DNA of 64,000 nt from the NCBI GenBank assembly GCA_964655475.1, contig CAZZMO010000001.1, positions 228,856-292,855 on the forward strand. Reading direction: 5' to 3'. The notes under the pieces were generated by a model. That model was given only the letters and a program-made list of their open reading frames with translations, did not search any database and was not told the DNA's origin. A program made the translations under genes and the position numbers. This DNA is from VGMA01 sp964655475 (GTDB lineage: Bacteria; Chlamydiota; Chlamydiia; Chlamydiales; VGMA01). Shown here in pieces: positions 33,600-42,740 of this stretch. Each line of letters begins with the position of its first letter. Within the stretch, counting starts at the first letter, position 1.

Positions 33600-34551
33600 G
33601 AAACCCATTCACGAATGTGAGCAGGCAATCGCTAATTTGAGAAAAGAGCCTGATGCCCAAGAGGAAGTAGCAAAGCTAGAGCAAAAGCTCGCTGAATTGA
33701 AAGAGAAAATCTATCAAAATCTCACTCCGTGGCAGCGGGTCATGATCTGCCGAGATCCAAGAAGACCTCGCTCTGTTGGATACGTCTCTGCAATCTGTGA
33801 AGAGTTTACTGAAGTGTTTGGAGATCGTCTCTATAGAGATGATCCTGCCATCATTGGTGGTTTTGCCAAGATTGGTGGAAAAAAGTTTGTCGTCATCGCC
33901 CAAGAAAAGGGATTCGATACGGAGAGTCGTTTAAAGAGAAACTTTGGAATGCCTCATCCTGAAGGGTATAGAAAAGCGCTCCGTTTAATGAAGCTTGCAG
34001 AGAAGTTTCAACTCCCAGTCTTATCGCTCATTGACACTCCAGGAGCTTATCCTGGCCTTGCAGCTGAAGAGAGAGGACAAGGATCAGCAATCGCTACGAA
34101 TCTGTTGGAAATGGCAGCGTTAGAAGTTCCTGTGATCGTATTATTGATTGGAGAAGGCTGCTCTGGTGGTGCTTTAGGTGTGGGTATTGGTGATGTAATT
34201 GCTATGCTCGAACACAGCTACTACTCCGTCATTTCTCCTGAAGGGTGCGCCTCGATTCTTTGGAAAGATACAAAGATGAATGCTAAAGCTGCAGAGATGC
34301 TGAAGATTCATGCGGAAGAGCTTCTTGAAAGGGGAATCGTCGATCATGTCATTAAAGAGCCTCTCGGAGGTGCTCATAATGATCTCAATTTGATGTATGA
34401 GCGGGTGAAGCAATTTGTGGTAGAGCAAGAGGAAAAACTGAAAGATTATTCTTCTGAAGAGCTCATCGAAATGCGCTACCAAAAATTTCGCAAAATGGGC
34501 CAATTTTCTCGAGAAGAAATTACTGAAGAAGCTATACTCGCGGGTATATGA
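33586..34551 (+). CDS. accA: Acetyl-CoA carboxylase carboxyltransferase subunit alpha
   Basis: A 321-residue subunit that, with AccD, transfers CO2 from biotin to acetyl-CoA to give malonyl-CoA for fatty-acid synthesis. The N-terminal helix is followed by NLTPWQRVMICRDPRRP (about residues 45-61), FGMPHPEGYRKALRLM (about 122-137), LIDTPGAYPGLAAEERGQG (about 149-167) and SPEGCASILWKD. Full length (about 320). ATG 33586 has AGAGG upstream. It is coupled to msbA by a 4-bp overlap. Confidence 0.97.
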   Translation: MLDHEKPIHECEQAIANLRKEPDAQEEVAKLEQKLAELKEKIYQNLTPWQRVMICRDPRRPRSVGYVSAICEEFTEVFGDRLYRDDPAIIGGFAKIGGKKFVVIAQEKGFDTESRLKRNFGMPHPEGYRKALRLMKLAEKFQLPVLSLIDTPGAYPGLAAEERGQGSAIATNLLEMAALEVPVIVLLIGEGCSGGALGVGIGDVIAMLEHSYYSVISPEGCASILWKDTKMNAKAAEMLKIHAEELLERGIVDHVIKEPLGGAHNDLNLMYERVKQFVVEQEEKLKDYSSEELIEMRYQKFRKMGQFSREEITEEAILAGI

Positions 34552-36380
34552 GAGTTCTTCTAAAAGCGGCACTCAAAACAAAGGATAACTTTTCCTGGTT
34601 AGTCCTTACGTTTTGTGCGCTCTTTGCACTGACTTTGGCTGACCAGATGGAGATGTTCGCGCTCGGTGTTGTTGTCAACATCGGCGAATTGACCCAGAAA
34701 GGGACCAATCCCATCGCGCAATTTTTACATACAATCCGCGAGACGCTCCACCTTGATCTTGAACGTTTTTCAGTGATCATGACGATGCTTCTTGTTGTCT
34801 CAGGACTGAAATCAGTTTGTCTCTTTTTCTCTAGATACACCACAAGAACGCTTGCAACAAAGATTAGTAGAGACTTAAGACAGCAATACTTCGAACATAT
34901 CCAGATGCTTCCAATGAGCTTTTTCCAAAAGTACAACATAGGAAGTCTCTCTTCAAGAGTCGTAGGGGATGCAAACCAGATTGCCCTCTCCGTGAACTCT
35001 TGGATCACGAACTACCTTCATACCCCATTCATTATCCTCACGACTTTAGGTTGCTGCTTCTATTTTTCTTGGCAGCTCTCCCTCGTTATTTTCATCGGGG
35101 TCCCACTCATCATTTTACCGATCCAAATCATTACGCAGCGGGTCAAAAGAATCACAAGACAACTCCAGAAGAACCAAGAAAAGTTCTCTTCCGTGTTGAT
35201 CGATTTTCTCGCAGGGATTCAAACAGTCAAGATCTTTTCCATGGAGCGCTTTACGTTCCAAAAGTATAAAGAGCAGAATGACCAGATGGAGAGGCTCGAA
35301 AGAAAGACGAATAAGTATGACCTTTTGACGAGGCCCACTCTCCACTTTGTGACAACCGCCTGTTTGATCTCCATCCTCTTTTTTGGTCTTTATTATCTTA
35401 AGATGAGTCTCGCTGAGCTCATCGTTTACTGCGGACTTCTCCACATTTTTTACGAGCCGATTCGAAAGTTTGCTGACGAGAATGGCAATGTGCAGAAAGG
35501 GGTCGTCGCGGCAGAGCGCCTTTTTGAAGTGCTCAATATACAATCTAACATTCAAGATGCCCCAGGAGCTGTTGAGCTCACCTCTTTTGAAGGGGTAATC
35601 GAGTTTGATCGGGTCTGGTTTCGCTATGAAGATGAATGGGTGCTAAGAGATGTAAGCTTTCAAGTGAAAAAAGGGGAAAGTGTCGCGATCATCGGTGCTA
35701 CAGGATCAGGAAAATCGACCATCTTGCAGCTCATCCCAAGACTATACGATGTCGATCAAGGGGCGATTAAAATTGATGGACGCCCTCTTTCAGACTATAC
35801 ACAAGAATCGATCAGAAGACACATTGCCTACGTCTCGCAAAAGCCTTTTCTCTTTTGTGACAGCATCAGAGAGAACATTGCTTATGGAAGAGATCTCTCA
35901 CTCGAGAAAATCAAGATCGCTGCAAAAAAAGCACACGCTGATGAGTTTATCGAAAATCTTAAGGATCAGTACGATACGGTTTTAGCAGAACTCGGTAAGA
36001 ATTTTTCAGGGGGAGAGCAACAACGGATGGCTATTGCAAGAGCACTTGCTAAAGAAGCTCCTATCCTCATCCTCGATGAAGCGACCTCTTCTCTCGATTC
36101 GATTAGCGAAAGCAAAATCAAAGATGCGATTGAAAGCCTTCATGGGGAGATTACCCAAATCATTGTAGCTCATCGTCTTTCCACCATCGAGCATGTGGAT
36201 AAAATCATCTTCATGGAAGGGGGAATCAAAATTGCTGAAGGGACGAAAGAGGAGCTTTACCAAACCTGTCCACCATTCAAGATGATGTGGGATGTCCATT
36301 TCAGAGCGAAACACATGATGCCAGCAACAATCAAAGCTCCATCAAACGATGCTGCCGGTGATCTCGCTATACTTTCTTAG
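34548..36380 (+). CDS. msbA: Lipid A/multidrug ABC exporter, MsbA-like
   Basis: A 610-residue half-transporter with a six-helix domain (to about residue 325) and an ATPase domain. Walker A is IGATGSGKST (about 383-392), the signature is NFSGGEQQRMAIARALA (about 485-501) and Walker B is ILILDEATSSLD (about 506-517). It probably flips lipid A core to the outer leaflet, consistent with the position match to CT264. It overlaps accA by ATGA. Its last 39 bp are overlapped by a convergent orphan gene. Confidence 0.92.
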   Translation: MRVLLKAALKTKDNFSWLVLTFCALFALTLADQMEMFALGVVVNIGELTQKGTNPIAQFLHTIRETLHLDLERFSVIMTMLLVVSGLKSVCLFFSRYTTRTLATKISRDLRQQYFEHIQMLPMSFFQKYNIGSLSSRVVGDANQIALSVNSWITNYLHTPFIILTTLGCCFYFSWQLSLVIFIGVPLIILPIQIITQRVKRITRQLQKNQEKFSSVLIDFLAGIQTVKIFSMERFTFQKYKEQNDQMERLERKTNKYDLLTRPTLHFVTTACLISILFFGLYYLKMSLAELIVYCGLLHIFYEPIRKFADENGNVQKGVVAAERLFEVLNIQSNIQDAPGAVELTSFEGVIEFDRVWFRYEDEWVLRDVSFQVKKGESVAIIGATGSGKSTILQLIPRLYDVDQGAIKIDGRPLSDYTQESIRRHIAYVSQKPFLFCDSIRENIAYGRDLSLEKIKIAAKKAHADEFIENLKDQYDTVLAELGKNFSGGEQQRMAIARALAKEAPILILDEATSSLDSISESKIKDAIESLHGEITQIIVAHRLSTIEHVDKIIFMEGGIKIAEGTKEELYQTCPPFKMMWDVHFRAKHMMPATIKAPSNDAAGDLAILS

Positions 36381-37508
36381 AGCATGGTATGTATTAGTGA
36401 TATAAAAGTGGCAAAGAAGAGTTAGGGCATCTTTATACTCTCTCTCAAAGTTCTCCTGAGTTGCATGTCCTATATAACTCATAAAAGACTCGCCAAATGG
36501 ATAATAGGGATTTGTAAAATGTTGAATGAGTCTTGTCGCCACCATGAGAGTAGTGGTCTCTTTTCGAGAAATATTGAAAATCTCTTTGTAGGTTACACTT
36601 CTAGTTTTAAACTTTTCTAGTAGATGTGTTCCAAATTGATCAAAGGCTACGCTAACCTCTATTGGTATCGATTCTGCAATAAACGGAGCCAAGTAGGAGA
36701 AAAAAACCGCTAAGTTTTTTTGATAATGAAAATCCTCTCTATTACAAAATAGATTCCCTTTGCAGGAAAAATCGATGGGATTAAAAGCTTCTCTTCGGAA
36801 CTGGAAAAAATTGGTTCTTACTAATGAGGAGTGGAGCTTTTGCGCAGTTTTTTGTGATTGCGTTATCCCATGATATTCGTAGTTGTGAAGACGACGTGAG
36901 AAATTTAGGTCGATGAATCCTCTTGAGAATATCTTAGCTTCGAGCAGCAGCTGAGGAACAAAGGTGTTGAGCATATTCCCTAGAGTTTCATCATCTGGAT
37001 AGCAAATCACTGCGTTCATGCAGCGTTCTAAAGCTAGGCGGAAGGGGATCGATAGATCAGGTTTTGACCTTACTGTTTCATAGTATTCAGCGATTCGGAT
37101 CAAGACCAAAAGGCTTGATAAAGAGGGATTATAGTCTCCAGAAAGCTCTTGTACTATTCCCTCTCTATGAGCTAGTGCCGTTGTATACTGAGATAGGCAG
37201 TAGTCATCCCAATCTTTTGAAAAGCCCAATGGATAATGTCGGTCGAGTTCTAATAAACAACTCGCAAGCTGAGTTTCATAGGAGATGTCAGTCGTGCTAT
37301 CGAAAGGGTAGTAAGGGTTGAGTCTTTGGAAAGTGCAGACACCTTCTAATTTAAAATAACGGTTCCTATTATGAAGTTGGTCTGGAATCCCATCTCTTGA
37401 TTGAAAGGCAAAAAGTGAGTGAACTGCATCCCTAAATCCTTGAAAAGAGGGCTGTGAGATTTCTTCATAAGAAATCATGGGGGGGTGAGTTACATGAGAA
37501 ATAGACAT
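36342..37508 (-). CDS. Hypothetical protein (orphan)
   Basis: A 388-residue protein, no signal peptide or clear membrane segment, many aromatics. It contains two similar stretches, LNPYYPFDSTTDISYETQLA (about residues 63-82) and FTNPYYPFGESFMSYIG (about 335-351). No family is recognised. It is convergent with msbA, overlapping it by 39 bp, in a place between core genes msbA and dnaQ where C. trachomatis has only CT262-263. It may be a lineage-specific effector or enzyme; nothing decides this. Confidence 0.6.
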   Translation of the reverse strand: MSISHVTHPPMISYEEISQPSFQGFRDAVHSLFAFQSRDGIPDQLHNRNRYFKLEGVCTFQRLNPYYPFDSTTDISYETQLASCLLELDRHYPLGFSKDWDDYCLSQYTTALAHREGIVQELSGDYNPSLSSLLVLIRIAEYYETVRSKPDLSIPFRLALERCMNAVICYPDDETLGNMLNTFVPQLLLEAKIFSRGFIDLNFSRRLHNYEYHGITQSQKTAQKLHSSLVRTNFFQFRREAFNPIDFSCKGNLFCNREDFHYQKNLAVFFSYLAPFIAESIPIEVSVAFDQFGTHLLEKFKTRSVTYKEIFNISRKETTTLMVATRLIQHFTNPYYPFGESFMSYIGHATQENFEREYKDALTLLCHFYITNTYHALRKYSEITGSIV

Positions 37509-37557
37509 AATGGCTAGAAATTCTAAAATGGAGATTATTAAAAATCAAGAGGGTATA

Positions 37558-37584
37558 AACCCAACTTTTGAATGCAGTTGGGTT
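37558..37584 (-). terminator. Hairpin after the 37593 Cys-rich gene
   Basis: An 8-bp stem AACCCAAC / GTTGGGTT with an 11-nt loop, 8 bp past the stop. There is no strong T tract, so it is a weak terminator or only a stabilising hairpin. Confidence 0.5.
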
Positions 37585-37592
37585 AAAGACGG

Positions 37593-37940
37593 TTAGTTAG
37601 AGGTTTTGGTGCAGAATACGGTCCAAATGTAGCCATAGCTGATGCATTCTTCACAGGAGTTCTTATTAACAGGAGCTCCTGATACATCTTCACAAAGAAA
37701 ACTACAAGATGGGTTCCCTTTACCAAATGAACAATCAGCTGGCGAGCATGGTGTATAACCACATATTTCGCTGTAAAGAGAAGAAGTGGGATCCATACAT
37801 CTCATTTCAGTAAAACTACCCTCAACTAATTGGCCATTGATTACTTTTTCCCCGGTGACAGTATACATTGTTGGGGTTGCACCTTTTTTAATACAAGTAA
37901 TGGAAGAACCTGTTTTCCATCGAATATCTTTTTTTACCAT
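37593..37940 (-). CDS. Small cysteine-rich protein (10 Cys in 115 residues)
   Basis: A 115-residue protein. The N-terminal half is ordinary (MVKKDIRWKTGSSITCIKKG); the C-terminal half holds eight cysteines in about 55 residues (CGYTPCSPADCSFGKGNPSC, then FLCED, NSCEECISYG). No signal peptide. AGGAGGT precedes the ATG. It does not align by eye with the other two Cys-rich ORFs beyond composition. Disulfide-rich or metal-binding; function unknown. Confidence 0.6.
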   Translation of the reverse strand: MVKKDIRWKTGSSITCIKKGATPTMYTVTGEKVINGQLVEGSFTEMRCMDPTSSLYSEICGYTPCSPADCSFGKGNPSCSFLCEDVSGAPVNKNSCEECISYGYIWTVFCTKTSN

Positions 37941-38009
37941 AATTACCTCCTGCTGATGAAATTACCACAGGTCTGGGTAGGGATTTGCAACAGTTTGTAA
38001 ATAAGATAG

Positions 38010-38705
38010 TTACTGAATCAACCCTAGAGAGAGGAGATTTTCTTTGAGCTCTGCATTTTCAGGCTTATCAAAAGCGCCTGACTTGGCAAGCCAAGATAGG
38101 TAGTGCTTCGGGACTTTCGCGAGGGGCTCACCGCGGTGTTTTCCAAAAGGCATTTGGAGGACGTCAGGTTTTGTCGAATAGAGAAGGTCATAGACCTCAT
38201 CAATAGAGAGATCGTCGATCATTTTGGAAAAGATCTGATGGAGAACACATACGTCGTCTAATGCTCTATGTGCCTGATTTTTAGGAATTTGAAACATTTC
38301 TCTAAGGTACTGGAGGTTGTGTTTAGGAAGGTCTGGTCTATAGCGCCTTGCCCATTTGAGAGAATCGACGTAGGTCAATTTAGGAAGAGGAATGCCATGT
38401 CGATTACATTCATTTTCGATGAAGAACTTATCAAAGCTGTCATTATTGTGGGCGATAAGGATGACATCGCCTCTACAGAAATCTAGGAATGCCTCACCCA
38501 CTTCTTTAAAGCTCTTTGCATCTTTGACCATCTCATCAGTAATGTTCGTGATGGCAGTCACCTCCGCAGGGATGGGAATTTGAGGATTAACGAATTCGCA
38601 GAAGGTCAAATTTTTGATAGGGTCAAAGGCGGCGATCTCAATAATGAAGTCTTTATCAGGCCTGACTCCAGTCGTTTCAGTATCGTAATAGATAGGGCGT
38701 TTCAT
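38010..38705 (-). CDS. dnaQ: DnaQ-like 3'-5' exonuclease with C-terminal DUF3820-like module
   Basis: A 231-residue DEDDh exonuclease. Exo I is YYDTETTGVRPDKDFIIEIA (residues 6-25), Exo II is LIAHNNDSFDKFFIENE (about 83-99) and Exo III is AHRALDDVCVLHQIF (about 144-158). The C-terminal MPFGKHRGEPLAKVPKHYL (about 185-203) looks like the DUF3820 module sometimes fused to exonucleases. It could be the proofreading subunit or a stand-alone nuclease; C. trachomatis has a similar gene (CT261) near msbA. Single gene, divergent from pdhA. Confidence 0.88.
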   Translation of the reverse strand: MKRPIYYDTETTGVRPDKDFIIEIAAFDPIKNLTFCEFVNPQIPIPAEVTAITNITDEMVKDAKSFKEVGEAFLDFCRGDVILIAHNNDSFDKFFIENECNRHGIPLPKLTYVDSLKWARRYRPDLPKHNLQYLREMFQIPKNQAHRALDDVCVLHQIFSKMIDDLSIDEVYDLLYSTKPDVLQMPFGKHRGEPLAKVPKHYLSWLAKSGAFDKPENAELKENLLSLGLIQ

Positions 38706-38772
38706 GAACGATATTCTAAATCACATGGGGTATAGCTTGCAATCATTACTATTTTTTTCTATATTTTGATTT

Positions 38773-39801
38773 ATGGATAGAAAAGCACCCTGCGTAAAAT
38801 TTAACTTTTTTAGTCACAATCGTGATCAGGCATTTCTCGATCTTCCTAAGGCTGAGCTCTTAGATGTTTTGAAAGAGATGCTCCTCATCCGCAATTTTGA
38901 GATCAGAGCTGAGCAGTCTTATCAGAAAAAACTGGTCTGGGGTTTTCTCCACCTTTACATCGGGCAAGAAGCAGTTCAAACTGCCGCAGTCCATGCTATG
39001 GGGAAGAAGAAAAATCACTGGATCACCACTTACCGCTGCCATGCTCTCGCCCTTCTCCTCGGAGTGACTCCAAGGGAAGCAATGGCTGAACTCTATGGGA
39101 AAGCCACTGGGAATGCAAAAGGGAGAGGGGGATCGATGCACCTCTATTCTGATAGAATGTATGGAGGGGAGGGGATCGTTGGATCTCATGTGCCTCTAGC
39201 TGCAGGTCTTGCTTTTGCAATCAAATATCGAAAAATCAAAGATGAAGTAGCCGTCTGCTTTTTGGGAGATGGTGCTGTAGCTCAAGGAGCTGTGCATGAA
39301 GCTCTCAATATTGCAGCACTCTGGGGACTTCCTCTGATTGTCGTCATTGAAAATAACCACTACGGGATGGGAACTCAAATCCACCGCGCTATTGCAAAGC
39401 TCCCCATCGCTGAAAACCTTGCTAAAGCTTATGGCATCTCATCATACACTCTCGATGGTATGGATTTTCTTGCGAGCTACCATGGATTCAAGACCGCTTT
39501 TGAAGAAGCAAAGAAGAAGAGTATGCCGATCCTCATTGAATCGGTCACGCAACGATACCGCGGACATTCTGTTTCTGATGCGGCCCTCTACCGATCAAAA
39601 GAAGAGCTCGAGGCAATTATGGAGCATGATCCAATCCCTCGCTTTTTTAAAGAGCTAGAGCAAAGAGGCTATCTCAATCAAGAAGGGTTCGATAAAATGA
39701 ACCAAGAGCAAAAGAATATCGTTCTCGATGCTATGGATTTCGCGGCGAATAGCCCGTTCCCAAAACTGACCGATCTAGAAGAAGGGGTATACGCTCCATG
39801 A
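38773..39801 (+). CDS. pdhA: Pyruvate dehydrogenase E1 component, alpha subunit
   Basis: A 342-residue thiamine-diphosphate E1 alpha subunit. GRGGSMHLYSDRMYGGEGIV (about residues 117-136) and the ThDP motif GDGAVAQGAVHEALN ending in ENNHYGMGT (about 161-197) are seen, and YRGHSVSDAALYRSKEEL (about 257-274) is the phosphorylation-loop region. It decarboxylates pyruvate with PdhB. It is the first gene of pdhABC; the stop overlaps pdhB by 4 bp. Confidence 0.97.
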   Translation: MDRKAPCVKFNFFSHNRDQAFLDLPKAELLDVLKEMLLIRNFEIRAEQSYQKKLVWGFLHLYIGQEAVQTAAVHAMGKKKNHWITTYRCHALALLLGVTPREAMAELYGKATGNAKGRGGSMHLYSDRMYGGEGIVGSHVPLAAGLAFAIKYRKIKDEVAVCFLGDGAVAQGAVHEALNIAALWGLPLIVVIENNHYGMGTQIHRAIAKLPIAENLAKAYGISSYTLDGMDFLASYHGFKTAFEEAKKKSMPILIESVTQRYRGHSVSDAALYRSKEELEAIMEHDPIPRFFKELEQRGYLNQEGFDKMNQEQKNIVLDAMDFAANSPFPKLTDLEEGVYAP

Positions 39802-40781
39802 GTACTCAAATCGTCGAAATCAGAGAAGCGTTAAGACAAGCCCTCGATGAAGAGATGACCCGCGATGACCGTGTGTTCATTTTAGGAGAAGAAGTCGCCG
39901 AATACAATGGGGCATACAAAGTTACAAAAGGGCTTTGGGAAAAGTGGGGATCTGAGCGTGTTCTCGATACTCCCATCGCAGAGAATGGATTTGCCGGGAT
40001 CGCTGTGGGAGCTGCTATGGCAGGCCTTCGACCTGTTGTTGAATTCATGAGCTTCAATTTCTCAGCTGTGGCGTTTGATCAGCTCGTGAGCAATGCATTT
40101 AAAATGTACTACATGTCGGGAGGGTTATTCCCTGTGCCGATTGTGTTTCGTGGACCGAACGGCGCTGCAAAGTGTGTCTCTTGCCAACATTCCCACTCTT
40201 ATGAGGCAATTTATGCACTCTTCCCAGGATGTCATGTTCTCTATCCGAGTAATGCAAGAGATGCTAAAGGGCTTTTAAAAGCTGCCATCAGAGATAACAA
40301 CCCTGTCATCTTCTTAGAAAATGAGCTCATGTATGGCATCAAGCAAGAGATACCAACAGGTGAGTATCTAGTAGAGATTGGCAAGGCAAATATTGTAAGA
40401 TCAGGAAAGCACCTCAGCTTGATTTCCTACGGACGGATGCTCCTATTTTGCATCGAGGTGGCTGAAGAAATGGCGAAGAGAGGAGTCGATATTGAAGTAA
40501 TCGATGTTCGCTCGATCAAGCCTCTCGATATTGGCCTCATTGCAACTTCTGTGAGAAAGACCCATAGAGCAGTTTTAGTAGAAGAAGGGCATTATTTTAG
40601 TGGTATTTGTGCTGAGATTGGGTTTGAGATCATGGAGCACTGCTTTGACTTCCTCGATGCTCCACTCAAGCGGGTTTGCCAGATGGAAACTCCGCTTCCT
40701 TATTCTCCTGAATTAGAAAATGAAACGATCCCGAACAAGAAACGAATCACGAAAGCCATAGAAGAGGTTTTATGCCTTTAA
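39798..40781 (+). CDS. pdhB: Pyruvate dehydrogenase E1 component, beta subunit
   Basis: A 327-residue partner of PdhA. The typical blocks are FILGEEVAEYNGAYKVTKGL (about residues 28-47), DTPIAENGFAGIAVGAAMAG (about 59-78), VFRGPNGAAKC and FLENELMYG (about 173-181), with VDIEVIDVRSIKPLD near the end. It completes the ThDP site and the E2 contact. It overlaps pdhA by 4 bp and pdhC by 10 bp, so the three products are made in step. Confidence 0.97.
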   Translation: MSTQIVEIREALRQALDEEMTRDDRVFILGEEVAEYNGAYKVTKGLWEKWGSERVLDTPIAENGFAGIAVGAAMAGLRPVVEFMSFNFSAVAFDQLVSNAFKMYYMSGGLFPVPIVFRGPNGAAKCVSCQHSHSYEAIYALFPGCHVLYPSNARDAKGLLKAAIRDNNPVIFLENELMYGIKQEIPTGEYLVEIGKANIVRSGKHLSLISYGRMLLFCIEVAEEMAKRGVDIEVIDVRSIKPLDIGLIATSVRKTHRAVLVEEGHYFSGICAEIGFEIMEHCFDFLDAPLKRVCQMETPLPYSPELENETIPNKKRITKAIEEVLCL

Positions 40782-42040
40782 CTGTTACGATGCCTGCACT
40801 CTCTCCTACTATGGAAGAAGGAACCATCCAAGAATGGAAGGTGAAAGAGGGGGATTATGTCAAAGAAGGAGATCTTCTTTGTCTCATCCAAACAGATAAA
40901 GCGACACTTGAATATGAAGCTCTCGATCCTGGCTTCTTGAGAAAGATCCTCGTCAGTAAAGGCTCTTTGACCAAAGTAGGGGTCCCGATTGCGATTTTTA
41001 CAACGACTAAAGATGAGCCATTCTCACTTCCAGAAGCACCGAAAGAGGTTGTAGAAGAAAAAGTCGTCACAGCAGTTCCATCAGCTCCCAAAAAGGAAGC
41101 AGTCTCTACCGCAGTGATGGGAGCGCCTGTTTTTACACCAGCGCTGCCTCCTAAGAATTACACCTTTAAACCTCTAAGAGATGGAGAGGTCAAAGCTTCA
41201 CCACTTGCGAAAAAGATCGCAAAAGAAAAAGGTCTCGATTTGGCAAGTGTCAAAGGATCAGGGCCAGGTGGAAGAGTTGTCGAAGCAGATCTTACTTTAG
41301 CACAGAAAAAATCAGCAGTTACATTTGGGGACAAAGGTGAGCCGAAAGAGATGGCAGGAACATATGATGAAGTTCCTCTCACACCTATCCGCTCCGTTAT
41401 TGGCAAAAGGCTTCAAGAGTCTAAGACATTCATTCCTCACTACTACTTGACAGAAGAGGTTCTCTGCGATCGTTTGATGGATGCTAGAGAGCAGCTCAAA
41501 GCGATGGATCTCAAAGTGACTATCAACGACTTTGTCGTAAGAGCTACATCCCTTGCTCTGAGGGAGCATCCTGAAATGAATGCAGGATTTGACTCAGAAA
41601 AGAATAGCATCATCCGTTTTAAAACGGTCGATATTGCCCTTGCAGTCGATATCCCTGATGGTCTCATCACCCCGATCATCCGGCACGCAGATTATAAAAA
41701 CCTTCTAGAGCTCTCTTTTGAAGCGCGCCATTTAGCCAAAAAGGCCAGGGAAAATAAGCTTGAGCTAGAAGAGTTTAAAGGGGGATCCTTTACCATTTCT
41801 AATCTAGGGATGTTTGGGATCAAAGGATTTGCAGCGATCATCAATCCTCCACAATGTGGCATTCTTGCGGTAGGGGGGATTAAAAAGGTTCCAGTAGTCC
41901 ATAACGATCAGATCATCATCGGCCATACGATGCAGGTTACCCTCTCAGCAGACCACCGCGTGGTGGATGGTGCGAATGGTGCCCGTTTCTTGAGCACTTT
42001 CAAAAAGTACATAGAAAACCCAGCAGCTCTATTAGCTTAA
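40772..42040 (+). CDS. pdhC: Pyruvate dehydrogenase E2, dihydrolipoyl acetyltransferase
   Basis: A 422-residue E2 with one lipoyl domain (lysine in IQTDKATLEYEA, about residues 38-49) and an Ala/Pro/Lys linker. The E3-binding domain is KASPLAKKIAKEKGLDLASV (about 141-160), and the catalytic domain carries TLSADHRVVDGANGARFL (about 391-408, HxxxD). It transfers acetyl to CoA, supplying the fatty-acid genes nearby. Only one lipoyl domain is present. No E3 gene is in the window. Confidence 0.97.
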   Translation: MPLTVTMPALSPTMEEGTIQEWKVKEGDYVKEGDLLCLIQTDKATLEYEALDPGFLRKILVSKGSLTKVGVPIAIFTTTKDEPFSLPEAPKEVVEEKVVTAVPSAPKKEAVSTAVMGAPVFTPALPPKNYTFKPLRDGEVKASPLAKKIAKEKGLDLASVKGSGPGGRVVEADLTLAQKKSAVTFGDKGEPKEMAGTYDEVPLTPIRSVIGKRLQESKTFIPHYYLTEEVLCDRLMDAREQLKAMDLKVTINDFVVRATSLALREHPEMNAGFDSEKNSIIRFKTVDIALAVDIPDGLITPIIRHADYKNLLELSFEARHLAKKARENKLELEEFKGGSFTISNLGMFGIKGFAAIINPPQCGILAVGGIKKVPVVHNDQIIIGHTMQVTLSADHRVVDGANGARFLSTFKKYIENPAALLA

Positions 42041-42224
42041 TTAGAGTGGAATGTATGTGGATGCCCTTTTACTAGAAGGGGATGCATCATTTATAAAGTT
42101 GATGAGCGCTTTGCAAGTTGCTTATCCAGAAGCGTTAGCTTCCTAATTTGTCAAAGCGGTATACGGTCAATATGCTGCATTAATAATTCTAGATTTTTTT
42201 ATCTGGATATGTCAGAAAAAAATC

Positions 42225-42740
42225 ATGTTTGATGCAACCGATATTACTTTTCGCTATATCACGCAAGAATATGATGTTCTATCACATATGATTGAAGCGT
42301 TAGAAACATCTGATGCGGCGATTGAAAAACTCTCCCGTGCTAACATTGACGATTTTGTCAATAGAGTTAAGGCAATCAAGCAGTTATACAAAAGAATCGA
42401 GGGTAAACTCTCTCAGGAAAAGGCCCTTAAAGTAACTCAAAATATTGAAAGGCTCGAAATCATCTTAAAAGAGTTGATCGTTCGTAAAGAGGCCCTCACA
42501 ACAGAAGAGCCCAAAGAAGTTTTAGGGGATCTAGAAGAGATCGTTTTCATGCATATCTATAAGCTTGGGTTAGATATGGTTGAGGGGGATGCCTTTTTTG
42601 CTCTTTTTGCAAAGAAAGATCCCACTACAAAAGAGCGTTTAGAATTGATCCGAGACTTAAAAACTGAACTTTCCCACTTTTCAAAAGAGGATGTGAGGAA
42701 GATGCTCGATGGATTCTTCAGAGAAAAAGAGGCGGCATGA
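42225..42740 (+). CDS. Helical hypothetical protein
   Basis: A 171-residue, nearly all-helical acidic protein (IEALETSDAAIEKLSRANID; KVTQNIERLEIILKELIVRK), with no signal peptide or known family. A coiled-coil segment is likely at about residues 45-90. It is coupled to the next gene by a 4-bp overlap. The 184-bp space before it holds an imperfect hairpin near 42061-42085 and probably its promoter. The order pdhABC-hypothetical-lpxD recalls CT247-CT243. Confidence 0.65.
   Translation: MFDATDITFRYITQEYDVLSHMIEALETSDAAIEKLSRANIDDFVNRVKAIKQLYKRIEGKLSQEKALKVTQNIERLEIILKELIVRKEALTTEEPKEVLGDLEEIVFMHIYKLGLDMVEGDAFFALFAKKDPTTKERLELIRDLKTELSHFSKEDVRKMLDGFFREKEAA

Noticed and set aside
42041..42224. 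Hairpin around 42061-42085 as pdhABC terminator
   Set aside because: Only about 5 contiguous pairs (CCCTT/AAGGG) and no T tract.
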